This document shows, piece after piece, positions 44,575 to 56,288 of a stretch of DNA of 64,000 bases. The stretch's first letter is position 1. Each line of letters starts with the position of its first letter. The notes under the pieces are model-generated. The model was not told the origin of the DNA and did not search any database. It saw only the letters and a program-made list of their open reading frames with translations. Source of the DNA: Ascaphus truei (taxonomy: Eukaryota > Chordata > Amphibia > Anura > Ascaphidae); assembly GCA_036426205.1 (NCBI GenBank), contig CM071570.1:55364774-55428773 (forward strand). The letters run 5' to 3'. The translations under genes were made by a program, and so were the position numbers.

Positions 44575-46950
44575 TATTGCATCCCCTTGTATATAGCTTC
44601 CATCATTTTATTTTAAAATATTGTTCGAGTGAGTGACCATTGCACTTTAGTGAATGAACACCTGCACTATTTCCGTGGTGTGTGCAAGGCAGGAGATGCT
44701 GCTAGCCATGTTTGAAGCATGACTTGCAGAAATAAACTTGGTTACTTGACGAGCATTTTTAAGTGTTGAAAAAACACGAGCCCTGATTAGGGATATGGCA
44801 GAATGTTTACGGAAATTCGTGAACCAGATGAAATTTAACGAGTTTTTTTTCACAACTTCTTGTGCGAAAATAGCAACGTTCGCCAAGCATTGAAAGTCAA
44901 TGTAAATTGCAAATCCCAACATAGAGGCAGATGGCATTGGGTCAACATGGCTTTTTGTATACTGCCATTTTGTCCAAAGTTTGGCTCGTCACAAAATGTT
45001 GCAGCAACCTGGCAAAAAATATTGCATGTGCCAGATTTTCAGAACTTGCATGAAAATGTTGAAAAAACCCTGCTAAATGAAGCTGAAAATCACAAAGGTT
45101 TGCAAAACATTCACACAACTCTAGCTCGGAGTACTACATTAAGTTGCCCCAAAGTGGGTTGAATACCGAATAATGACTACCGCTGCCCAGCAGTGCATTT
45201 TAGAGTTATGTGGTTGGCATTGTCTGCTACCCTACGTGGGAAGAACGTGCTACGCGTATTTGCAGCGTGCTGCATTCCAGCATGTGACGGGTTACACAAG
45301 CCCTTACACTGGCATAATACTCACATGTGTTTCAGCATTCACAAGTTTCCTTTTGATACAGTCATCATTCCAGCTTTTGATTCATGTGCACTGAGGTAAC
45401 CTTTCCGCCTTTGAAGAGGTTATTGTAATAGTTCATTGATTGTTCATTGTGACTGCTCCTTAGTGCTTTACTAGAAAGAGACATTTATGTACAAATTGCA
45501 TCATTTAACAATGCAGATTATTTATGTACAAATTAGAAACCTCTCTCTATATGAAAGTATTTAAAGGTGCAGTCGCAGCAAGGACCCGAAGTGAACTGAT
45601 GGCGCTAAAATGTGGTTATTGATGCCTAAAAACAAATAAAAGACATAATTTTGAATGTTTATCTTCATATGCAGATGGGACCCTAAGGAGGGGGAAATCT
45701 GATTTAGGAACACCCTCCCTGTCATAGAACCAGTTAAAAAGGGGTGGAGCTGTTAAAGTGCAAAGGCAAACAAGGTTTAAAAAAAAAAGAAAAGTCACCG
45801 TTTTTAAAATATATAAAAATAAATGATGAATTTTGTCTGATTTTAGAGCAGGGACCAACCACAATAATTACATCTTTAATAATGTAGCATTGGAACAGCA
45901 CATGATTGTTCCTTTTAAGCATCAGTCCACGTTCTTAGTATTTTTATTCTTTATGTTTAACTTGACCTGATTTCCAGGGCCATTCTGGCAGCCAATAGAA
46001 AGCTGCAACTTCATAAGTTGTTGCGACTTCCTGTTCATGTTTCAGCGCCACTCATTTGTGTCAAAACCGCCACCAAAAAACTACAATTATCTACAGTAGG
46101 AACTAGGGGAGTCCATACAGGTTAGTTCAAGTAAGCTTTAAAAACAAAATAAGAAATGTTTGGTTACCAGTGGTTTTTCTGTTGACTCTTTACATGCTAG
46201 TAAATGCCTGAGGATATGTATTTTTCTTAAACTTGTACAATAAATTAAATATTGGGGGGGAAACAAATATGAAAGAAATTACTTTTTTGAGTTACTAATA
46301 TTATATTTTGTACTTTTAAACCAACATGTAGTTGTGTTAGTTAGAAAGGAGCGTATTTCCCTTACAACAGTATTACTTTAGCTTTTCTGGGTGGCATAAA
46401 CATATTGACTACCAAACCCTTTGTTTCTATGAAATGATGGATTAAAATTTTACCAAGCCCTGGAAGAAATTTGCAACTGTATTTATATACTATACAGTAT
46501 ATCATTTTTTTTTTTTAAATTATCATAATGTTGGTACTAAAGATCCCTTTCACTTTCAGATCTGTGGAGGTCTCTGTGAAGCATATCAAACCAATTGCTT
46601 TGAGGAAAAGTGGCATTTTTTGTTTTCAAGGCTGTTAAATACTTCTAAAGATTTTTAAGGCATCACACATGAAAGGCAAACTTATTAATGTATGGAAGAG
46701 TTTATATATTTATTGTTCCTTATCACCATTGTACGCTGTATCATTTATTTCTTCATGTCCCGGTTTGCTTTGACTCCCTGCCACGCGGATGTGAGCAATC
46801 CGGTAATAAGACTTACTGTGTCTCTATGCCTTAGAAAGATATAAGATGCTTCTATAGAAGGGGTTTCCATTACCATCAATCTTATTGTCTCTTTGGACTA
46901 TTTTGTCCAAAAGCCACATAAAGTCCTTTATTTTGGAAAAACGTGAAAGT
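44575..46950. other. Mostly featureless, traces of MITEs
   Basis: TTAAAGGTGCAGTCGCAGC at about 45563 and an imperfect CCAATAGAAAGCTGC hairpin at 45992-46035 are relics of the foldback family seen at 20, 59 and 61 kb. No genes recognised. Confidence 0.4.
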
Positions 46951-47000
46951 TAATCAGATTTTGTTTTGCATGAGCTTTCAGGAGTAGAAATCATCATCTT
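46920..47000 (-). mobile_element. PLE-type 3' end remnant
   Basis: On the minus strand ACTCCTGAAAGCTCATGC with upstream AGATGATGATTTCT resembles a hammerhead tail (GAAAGCTC) with a ruined CTGANGA core, followed by AAAATAAAGGACTTTAT. Very decayed. Confidence 0.4.
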
Positions 47001-47087
47001 TTGATGTGAGGGTTTTATGGGAATCCCAAGATTGTAGCATCTATTTACTTTTAAAAATCTATTTCTCACCAGCAATCATTTACTAAG

Positions 47088-48415
47088 GGGATTATTCTAT
47101 ATAGTCCAAAACGGTGCGATCGACTGCTTTGGACTATATAGATTTAGCGCAGTTTCCCACACCCTTTGGGAGATGTGGCGGCTACCGCGTGTATGTGGTG
47201 CGTTACCTGCAGGTCACCGGAGACCTGAACCTTCGCTGCTGGGAGCCTGGGGTGTACCTGAATTGTCGTGGTGACAGCGCCTCCACCCGTGAGGGATCCT
47301 ATCAGTGTGGGATAACCCTGTCACAGGACACAATGTAAGAAATACACTCTGGTATTACAGGTTTACTGAACAGGTGCTAACAATAACATAACACAGGCCT
47401 CACAGGGCCATACCCTCACATAGCGCCTCCAACCACTGTGTCCACACCCTGGCAGGGTTTAGCCCAAAGTACTGAGGTGCTCTGGGCACTCAACCTCCCA
47501 GTGTCCACAGAAGCCAACCCACCCAATGTATGTGTGACAGCGCTGCCCACAACCCGTGTTAATGTTGGTGCACTTGTAGGTGTAGGTGTGATACCTGCCG
47601 AGTGCTCTAACACCCGGTAGCACCAACTGAAGACAAAGGGGCCGTCCGGTCCCACGCCACCACCGTCAGTGACAAGTCCGCCTCCACATGGGGTGGTGTC
47701 CAGCTGGAGGGTCCCACCGTAAAGAGATTCTCTTATCTCTGGGGTGATCTGGTCCCAGACCACCGGATTGCCAGTTTTCCGCCGCGTCCTGGCTGTGTCC
47801 CTCACACTTGGCACTACAGGGGCAGTGTCCCTATCTAATGGGCGTGTCCCTGCAGCAACCACAAGCTTAGGGGAGTCAGGGCCTAGCTGGGGCCTAACAG
47901 GGAGGTCTCTGGCCTATTGCAGGGGCCTACAGACACCCTGCACACACTCTTACCTTCTGATGTCCCAGCTCCGACTTGCGTGCTCCTTCGCGCGCCAAAT
48001 GTATAATTCTGTGAGCGGGAGAATCCTTGAGCCTTAATGGCTAAGCTGCGGCACCTGACCGGCAGCCCCAGTGCCTTCTGGGTGCTGTAATCCCCGCGGA
48101 GCCCTATTCTCCTAATGGCCACCGCTATGGATGCTACTGCACATGTGCACTTCTGTAATGGCTACCGCGCTATGGGGGAACACTGCACATGCGCAACTCG
48201 CACTGCGCGGCTTCCAACAATATGTCGGTGACCTGCTATGGGAGCCGCCGCGGACCTCCAGGGACCCGCTCCCCATCCTGACTGCCCTCATTGCCTCAGC
48301 AACTTCCCCGCACCCGCTCACCTCCCCGCTCTCTCCCCAGCCTCCGCTGCCAGTTGCAGCCACAGCCAGAGGTAAGGGGCACGGGAACCCAGGGAGAACT
48401 TGGCCACATAGAATA
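47088..48415. mobile_element. GC-rich DNA element with TIRs
   Basis: Left end AGGGGATTATTCTATATAGT and right end (inverted) AGGGGTGTATTCTATGTGGC form an imperfect terminal repeat. The 1.3-kb interior is much more GC-rich than its flanks and contains no recognisable transposase. On the minus strand a TTATACA end followed by TTTGGCGCGCGAAGGAG at about 47980-48005 resembles an LTR edge with a primer-binding site. An LTR element may therefore be nested inside. TSD not resolved. Confidence 0.5.
47096..47145. repeat. Perfect 14-bp stem hairpin at a TIR
   Basis: CTATATAGTCCAAA and TTTGGACTATATAG are perfect complements around a 17-base loop holding GCGATCG. It lies just inside the left TIR of the element above and may serve as a subterminal structure. 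Confidence 0.75.
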
Positions 48416-48424
48416 CACCCCTAA

Positions 48425-50745
48425 ATCTTATAATATGCTTTGCTGGATTTATTGTCATTGAGCTGAACTGCTTCTACTGCTGTAAAGTTGGCAGGAGGAC
48501 TGTCAAGATATATAAATAGAGCACTTAAATGATACCTGTTAATTAATGCAGAAACACTGTATCCCTATCATAAACAGATTGCCGTCTATTATTTTGGTAA
48601 TAGTAAGCTAAAGTGTCCTCCCTGTTCATCATGGTGAGAAGTCACTAAGGTATACTTAACAATGGAGGAACTTAATTTCACTTTCACCTTTTCAGTACTA
48701 GACTGTACTCTGCACCCAAATGCCACGGACATTCCTGTACCATAACCATGTGATTGCTTATGCGGTGATCACATTGTTGTGAACTGGCCCCTGATATAAG
48801 GAACAGAAGGTGAAGTCCTATTCATCCATTCCCGTCACATGCTTCTCTTATTGCTAAAATGGAATTATTTCTCAGATCTCTGTACAGATTTCAGTTTCAG
48901 TATTTTCTTAATATGAATGTTAAAACATCTGTGCTGCTTTCTCTGTAACTGTGAATCTCTGACAAGTTTGTGGGTCTGCCTTTGTGCATCTGAAACACCA
49001 ACATCCTGATGCAGGTGATTGCTCTCTTTAATGGTACAGGCAGCTGGCATATCTGTCAATTAACTACAGATTTTTAGGATATTTTGATGCAGTACCAGTT
49101 TTGAACTCCTTGACGTAAGAATAATGATTGCTAAAAAAAATTTTAAATCAATATTCTTGTATGTTATAGTATTTAGCATGACTATATCAAGAATCTGTTC
49201 TCAAGCCATCTGCAAACGCACCTACAACGATGTCCCAATATCTGCTGCTTATCTTTTCTTTCATTCCTTCTGTACATTTATTTACACAAATCTAGCTTTG
49301 TGAGGTGATTCTAAATTATGATGGAGCAAATAAAAACTCCACGAATCGGCTATTTTTAATACAGTTCACCATTACGTTTATTCACAAATTGCTACCAGCA
49401 CCTTCATATAGGGTGAACATGGCCGTTGACAGGGAGACAAATGTCCCGGAACTGGTGAAGGAGGGAGGTCCTGCCGTTCTCGGAAGTTGGGCCGTTCTGA
49501 GGCAGTCGGGCGCAACTTCTTTGATTGGCCATCTGGGCCCCTTCCTCTGGTGGTACTACCTTGAATAGTGCACTCCATATATGGGATCTACCCCCGTTCT
49601 TGACAGGACGGAGTGACCTCTCTCCTCGCCTACTCCCCATCCCCCGTGCTCCACAACTTGCCTGCACTATTGGGCAATGAAATTGTCAATATTTGTCATG
49701 TCATTAGTTTCCTTCTCCACTGACAGCGCTATCCCTGAATGATATAAGTATGCATGTATCTTTCTAGTCATATAGTCATAAGATGCGCCATAGGTAGGGG
49801 AGGGCATTTTTTATATGGAAGGGAAGTGCATGTCCTACTGTATGCAAAGGTTACACAAAATGGAGGTAGTAAAGGAAGTTAAATATCTACCTGGTTTGCA
49901 TTTGATCATATGAGAAGTATAACATAGAAAACTGTATTTAAAACAAAGCCAACAGTTACTAAGATTTAACTTCCTAAATATGCCACTGCCATTTGTACAT
50001 TTTGAGGCTGTGAGGAACTATACCTTCTAGAGCTACTGTGCTCCCATTTTATCACTAAAGTTATGGAATGTGCATCTATAGGTTGTAGATGTTCTAGATG
50101 GTAATACCAATATGTAGCTGTCTACATCGACTTGGTCCCAAAATGTAAAAACAAATATATTGGTAATGATATTATAGAAGCTTTTTGTTTAGTTTCAAGG
50201 TTACTTACAAGTTAAGACAAGATGTTCTCTTTGGAAATCTGCAGTTTTCAATTTCAATGGTTAGCTGTAACGGCGCCTATTCAGTGTTGATAGATCATTG
50301 CTGGTCTCGACATGCTCAATTTGCTATATACCGAAAAAAATGTAATTCTTCTATTTAATGAGTTTAAAGACTTACATTTTCACAACCTTTTTTTTTATAT
50401 ACAACCTTTTTGAGGCACTGGATTAAACACTGAAATATATCAAGAATACACAATCTGCTCCATAATGCAGTTGGTTACAAATGGTATGGTATTTGTTATT
50501 TGAGTTTATGACGCCTGAAAAGTCCACTATTTAAATGTGCAAACTGTGAGGTATCTTATTATAATATAACATTAGCACAAAATCTATTCCTGTCCTAACT
50601 GCTACAAAATCACTCACTGAACCAACTGAAGCAAATATGACTTCAAACTGACACTTACTGACCCTTTTTAGTATCAGCTTAATGTCATAACGATAAAGGA
50701 TCCTTTAATTATTCTATAATAACCATAAGGGATCCTTTAATTATT
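48425..50745. other. No gene recognised
   Basis: AT-rich with a GC-richer patch at 49420-49670 and a block (ACCATGTGATTGCTTATGCG at 48743) shared with 54590-54625. Otherwise no identified features. Confidence 0.4.
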
Positions 50746-50894
50746 CCACTTGACTAGGGTGACCAGATTTTGAAAATGAAAAACTGGGACACACAATTAT
50801 ATTATTATTTATTTAATTTTTTTTTTTTTTTTTTTTTACATTAACAGTTTATTTATTGTATTACACTTATACTTTACTACCATTAGTCCTTTTT

Positions 50895-50928
<34 letters not shown>

Positions 50929-51175
50929 AACAAAAAAAAAAAGCCAGATGTGAATGATTCTGAACCCATTAACCAGTGTCAGGATGCTCCCTCTTCACAA
51001 TTTCTAAAGCAGCAATCCCGCCTGGGATCTTACCTGGTCCGCAGTCCCTCAAGGTACTATACTGGAGGGGAGGTGTTCCCTACCTGTCTTCCAATGTCTC
51101 CTGCGTGAAACTTGAGTCAGATCTGGAAGAAAGCATTATAGGTTATTTTGGTGTGGGTATACGGCAGTTAAGATA

Positions 51176-51660
51176 ACACAGAGAGAGTGGGTGACAGACT
51201 GAGTGAGTGAGACACACAGAGACAGATACAGAGACACAGAGACAGACACAGAGACACAGAGACAGACACAGAGAGAGACAGTGACAGAGAGAGACAGTGA
51301 CAGAGAGAGACAGTGACAGAGAGAGTCAGTGACAGAGAGAGTCAGTGACAGAGAGACAGGAGGACAGAACAGAGAGACAGACAGAGAGACAGGGGAACAA
51401 ACAGATGACAAATGAGAGAGAGAACAGAGAGAGAGAGCAGAGAGAGAACAGAACAGACAGACAGAGAGACAGAGGAACAAACAGATGACAGAGGAGAGAG
51501 AACAGAGAGAGAGAGAGAGAGAGAGACCGGAGGGAGAGAGAGACCGAGGGAGAGAGAGAGAGAGACAGAGAGAGAGAGACACGGAGAGAGACAGAGAGAG
51601 AGAGAGAGACAGGGACAGAGAGAGAGAGAGGGAGACACAGAGAGAGAGAGACAGACAGAG
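51176..51660. repeat. (GAGACA)n / (AG)n purine array
   Basis: Degenerate GAGACAGAGAGA units over about 480 bp, almost pure purine on the plus strand. Open frames here are by-products. Confidence 0.92.
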
Positions 51661-51661
51661 A

Positions 51662-52430
51662 GACTGCCTGACACTTGGGTTTTGGAGACTGCCTGACACT
51701 TTGGTTGGTGGGTGGGTGACTGCCTGACACTTGGGTGGGTGGGTGACTGCCTGACACTTGGGTTTTGACTGTCTGACACTTGGGTGGGTGGGTGGAAGAC
51801 TGCCTGACACTTGGGTGGGTGGCTGGGAGACTGCCTGACACTTGGTTGGGTGGGTGGGAGACTGCTTGACACTTGGGTTTACTGCCTGACACTTGGGGGT
51901 TGGGAGACTGCCTGACACTTGGGTGGGTTGGTGGTAGACTGCCTGACGGGTGGGTGGGAGACTGCCTGACACTTGGGTGGGTTTGGGTGGGAGACTGTCT
52001 GACACTTGGGTGGGTGGGTGGGAGACTGCCTGACACTTTAGACTGCCTGACACTTGACTGCCTGACACTTGGGTGGGTGGGTGGGTGGGAGACTGCCTGA
52101 CACTTGGGTGTGTGGGTGGGAGACTGCCTGACACTTGGGTTAGACTGCCTGACACTTTGGGTGGTCGACTGCCTGACACTTGGGATTGACTGCCTGACAC
52201 TTGGGTTTGGTCGACTGCCTGACACTTGGGATTGACTGCCTGACACTTGGGTGGGTGGGAGACTGCCTGACACTTGGGTGGGTGGGTGGTAGACTGCCTG
52301 ACACTTGGGTGGCTGGGAGACTGCCTGACACTTGGGTGGGTGGGTGACTGACTGCCTGACTCGTGGGTGGGTGGGTGACTGACTGACACGTGGGTGGGTG
52401 GGTGACACGTTGACTGACACGTGGGTGAGT
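51662..52430. repeat. GACTGCCTGACACTTGGGT minisatellite, about 30 copies
   Basis: A conserved 19-base block GACTGCCTGACACTTGGGT is followed by 0-20 bases of GGGT/GGTG. The block is far better kept than the spacers. The length between blocks varies from about 15 to 45 bp. Confidence 0.93.
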
Positions 52431-52459
52431 GGGTTGGTGTCTTCTTACATTCTGTCACT

Positions 52460-52723
52460 GATACACACAGACACTGGGAGGGGGCAGTCACACACACACT
52501 GGGGGGGCAGTCACACACACACACACACAGAATAGGAGGGGGGCAGACACACACACACAGAATGGGAGAGGGGCAGACACACACACACACACTGGGAAAG
52601 GGGCATCACACAGTGGGAGGGGGGCAGTCACACATACACACACAGACTGGGAGGGGGGGGCAGTCACACACACACACACAGACTTGGAGGGGGGGGCAGT
52701 CACACAATGGGAGGGGGGAGACA

Positions 52724-52756
<33 letters not shown>

Positions 52757-52953
52757 GGAGAGGGGCATCACACAGTGGGAGGGGGCAGACAGACACACAC
52801 ACAGACTGGGAGAGGGCAGTCACACATACACACACAAACTGGGAGTGGGGCAGTCACACACACACACTGGGAGGGGGGCAGTCACACACCAAACACACAC
52901 ACACACACTGGGAGGGGGGGCAGTCACACACACACACAGAATGGGAGGGGGCA

Positions 52954-52985
<32 letters not shown>

Positions 52986-53353
52986 ACACACACACAGAAT
53001 GGGAGGGGGGCAGAACACCACACACAACACACACACACTGGGAAAGGGGCATCACACAGCGGGAGGGGCTATCCAACATACACACACGACTGGGGGGGGG
53101 GGGGGCAGTCACACACACACAGACTGGGGGGGGGGGCGTCACACAACACACGACTGGGAGGGGGGGCAGTCACAAACACACAACTGGGGGGGGGGGCAGT
53201 CACACACACACACAGGACGGGAGGGGGGGCAGTCAACACCCACACACACACACAGACTGGGAGGGGGATCAGTCACACACACACCACACACCAAACAACA
53301 CACACACACACACACACCACAACACACACACACAACACACAACCACACACCAC

Positions 53354-53390
<37 letters not shown>

Positions 53391-53508
53391 TGGGAGGGGG
53401 GATCAGTCACACACACACACAGACTGGGAGGGGGGCAGTCACACACACACACACAGACTGGGAGGGGGGGGCAGTCACACACACAAACCAGAAGGGAGGG
53501 GGGGCAGT

Positions 53509-53539
<31 letters not shown>

Positions 53540-53795
53540 TGGGAGGGGGGCAGTCACACACACAGCCAGGGAGGGGGGCAATCACACACACACAGGACTG
53601 GGAGGGGGGCGCAATCACAACACACACAGATGGGAAGGGAGGCAGCACACACACACACCACAGACTGGAGGGGGGCAGTCACACACACACAGACTGGGAG
53701 GGGCAATCAACACAGACGGGGAGGGGGGGCAGTCACACACACACACAGACTGGGAGGGGGACAGTCACACACACACAAGGTGGAGGGGGCAGTGT

Positions 53796-53826
<31 letters not shown>

Positions 53827-54120
53827 GGGGAGGGGGCAGTCACACACACACACACAGACTGGGAAGGTGGGCAGTCACACACACACAGACTGGGAGGGGG
53901 GCAGTCACACACACACACACACAGACTGGAGGGGGTGCAGTTCACACACAACAGACTGAGGGGAGGTGGGAAGGCAGTCACACACACACACAGACTGGGA
54001 GGGGGGCAGTCACACACACACACACACAAAGACTGGGAGGGGGGCAATCACACACACACAGACTGGGAGGGGGGCAGTCACACATACAAAGACTGGGAGG
54101 GGGGAAGTCACACACACAGG
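52460..54120. repeat. ACTGGGAGGGGGGCAGTCACACAC minisatellite
   Basis: Several dozen units of 25-60 bp: a GACTGGGAGGGGGGCAGTC core plus (AC)n of variable length. (AC)n is longest at 53280-53390. Long His/Thr-rich frames on the plus strand and Cys/Val-rich frames on the minus strand come from the (AC)n and are not genes. Confidence 0.93.
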
Positions 54121-54339
54121 CGACATGGGGCTTACCTGTAGTGCCACTGTAGGGAGCCAGAAGTAGTGAGGCTTTTTTCAGGTCTGCCGGCAGTTTCAGT
54201 TGCCAGCTGTGAGCCTTCCTTCTGGTGAAAAAAACACACACACACACACACACTTCAACTCACTACATTCGTCCCCGATATTAAGCCCCGCCCCGACATA
54301 TCCTGACCTCCAACCAATCCCCTGCTTCTGCTCTAAAGC

Positions 54340-54440
54340 CCCGCCCCCCGGCAGCCCTCGCACACCGCCACATCCTCCTCACGCTGCCCTCGCGCACCGC
54401 CGCATCCTCCTCACGCTGCCCTCGCGCACCACCGCCGACT
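54340..54440. repeat. 33-bp GC-rich tandem repeat
   Basis: CCTCGCGCACCGCCGCATCC-type units (with CTCCTCACGCTGC) occur about three times in the right shoulder of the hAT-type element. Confidence 0.8.
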
Positions 54441-54964
54441 CGCGCACGGGACCGGTCACCAGGGGCAAAACCCGGGACATTTCCAGGACAGCCCAGAAAA
54501 AAACGGGACTGTCCCGGCAAAACCGAGACGAATGGTCACCCTACACTTGACGCATGTCAACCCTTTGGGTACCATAAGTGCTAAAGGATCCTGACCATGT
54601 GATTGCTTGTGCAGTGATCACATGATTAAAACCCATCTCTAACAATGGGAACAGAAGAGCCATGGTCCTTTTCTTCTGTTAAGATCACATTCACCAATCC
54701 ATGAGAGTGGTGAACGAGCACTCTCATAGTAAATGAGCGAAAAAGCCAGGATTTGATTAAGAACGTGTCGGGTTTGGCTGCCTTTATCAAATGCTGAGAG
54801 CATAATAAGTGTGCTCAAGGAGATAGAACATTTTTAATTGTTCCCCATCTCTACAATTGTTTTCTTTTGCATTTGTGAAAAACGTAATCTACATCGTACA
54901 TGTATTTTCATCAATTTGTTCACTAGATAGCAACTAATGTAAAACTCATCCATGTACACTTTTA

Positions 54965-55300
54965 CTAGATTTGTCCTGGCTTCCTATTAAATCATTTATT
55001 ACTTACAAAATTCTACTCCTCTTTTTTAAGGCTATATCGTCTTCTGCCCCTCCTTACATCTCAGCCATTATTTCTCGCTATACACCTGCCCGACTCTTGC
55101 GTTCTGCTAAAGGATATCTTCTGTCTACCTCTTTTGTATCTAAAGCCCTGTTCCGCCTAAAACCTTTCTCACTCACCGCCTCACACTGGAATGCCCATCC
55201 CTTCAATATCTGACTGGCACCCTCTCTCTCTCCACTTACTGACCCATCTTAAAACACACCTCTTTAATGAAGCATATGGGTAGCTCCGTGGCTGACACTA
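54965..55300 (+). pseudogene. L2/CR1-type LINE ORF2 C-terminus
   Basis: Translation reads YKILLLFFKAISSSAPPYIS, then TPARLLRSA, FSLTASHWNA and, after a stop and frame change, LKTHLFNEAY. This is the standard end of L2/CR1-type reverse-transcriptase proteins. 5'-truncated and broken. The 3' UTR probably continues to about 55480. Confidence 0.8.
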
Positions 55301-55495
55301 TACACCTCAGTTGTACTCACCTTGACCCGATAGTGACATTACTAGTCACTATGACTACTAGGGAATGGGTTTGGATTCTACAAAATATCTTTACTTAGTG
55401 ACATCACTAGACACCTGCTAGAAGGTGGATGAGGGTAGGTTTCTACCCAGCAACACCACACTATGTGATATTATAATACATGTGTATGTATGTAT

Positions 55496-56288
55496 TGTGA
55501 TGCCTACACCACGTTGCAGTCTCTTTTAGTCCCAATTTAAGGCAGGAAACACTGTATCTCTCTATATGGGGTTTATTTACAGGGATTAAATTATACATCA
55601 ACTGGCCCACCGGCCCTTTAAGTCAAAACAAAACATAAAAAGAACACCTATTCCCTTTAGGGAAAATAACTCAACTTTGCTTCAGCCCTTTCTAATGACA
55701 GCTTGCCAACTATACTGGTTCCCAGCTCAAAACATGTAGTACCATATGCACCCCACATGAACAGTCTTAAGCACATCAATAAAGTGTCTCTCTTATCTGT
55801 TAGTCCATTGGAGCAGACCTCCCCGCTTCAGCACGCCCTTGCATCCTTCCAATGGGAACTCGGCCCCACGTGAGTTCAGAGAAACTCTCCTCTGCAAGTC
55901 AAATGCCAAGGACAGGACATCCCCGCTTCAGCACGGTCTCTCGTCCTTCCTTCTGCAGCCTGGGATTAATGACCCAGGCAGTCCCAGCAGACTTTGCGAC
56001 GGCTGTCCAGCGGGTCTAAGGAACTGTGACAGCCTTCCTTCTTTAGCTGGGGAGCACTTAATCTGTCCCCTTCTCTGGGACAGCAATCTCTCATTCTCTA
56101 TGTCACTCTCAGCATGGCAGCTTCCTTTGTCTGCCTTAAACACTTCCTTGTTCACTCAAGGAGCCCAGCCTGATTAATTAGGCAGTAGCTGCTGCTGGCA
56201 TGGCAACTCTAGGGGATTAACTCTCTGAGAGCTGGAAAGGTCCCTTACTGCACTGTTCCAGCACCTAGAGGACCGTGATAGTATCACA
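55496..56288. mobile_element. Candidate solo LTR (793 bp)
   Basis: Starts TGTGATGCC and ends GTATCACA, giving TG...CA with inverted TGTGAT/ATCACA. GTAT flanks both sides (55492-55495 and 56289-56292). It contains AATAAAG at 55779 and a repeated CCCCGCTTCAGCACG block (55822 and 55922). The left flank is TGTATG-repetitive, so the 4-bp TSD is only fair support. Confidence 0.55.

Larger units (their letters stand above)
50755..54543. mobile_element. hAT-type element (3.79 kb) swollen by tandem arrays, 8-bp TSD
   Basis: Begins TAGGGTGACCAGATTTTG and ends (inverted) TAGGGTGACCATTCGTCTC, with CACTTGAC on both sides (50747-50754 and 54544-54551). No transposase is visible. Three unlike arrays (51176-51660, 51662-52430, 52460-54120) fill most of the interior, leaving short unique edges. 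The intact TSD shows that the arrays lie within one insertion. Confidence 0.88.

Noticed and set aside
51662..52430. CRISPR-like pattern of a constant block and variable spacers
   Set aside because: Eukaryotic context, spacers are themselves repetitive GGGT/GGTG of irregular length, and no cas-like genes; it is a minisatellite.
51136..52590. A 484-codon minus-strand frame rich in Ser, Pro and Leu
   Set aside because: It spans two different tandem arrays and mirrors their units; no domain, no start context, no conservation signal.
52421..54152. Three overlapping open frames of 480-512 codons on the plus strand, rich in His and Thr
   Set aside because: They are translations of (AC)n and G runs in a minisatellite; all frames stay open because the repeat has no stop codon.
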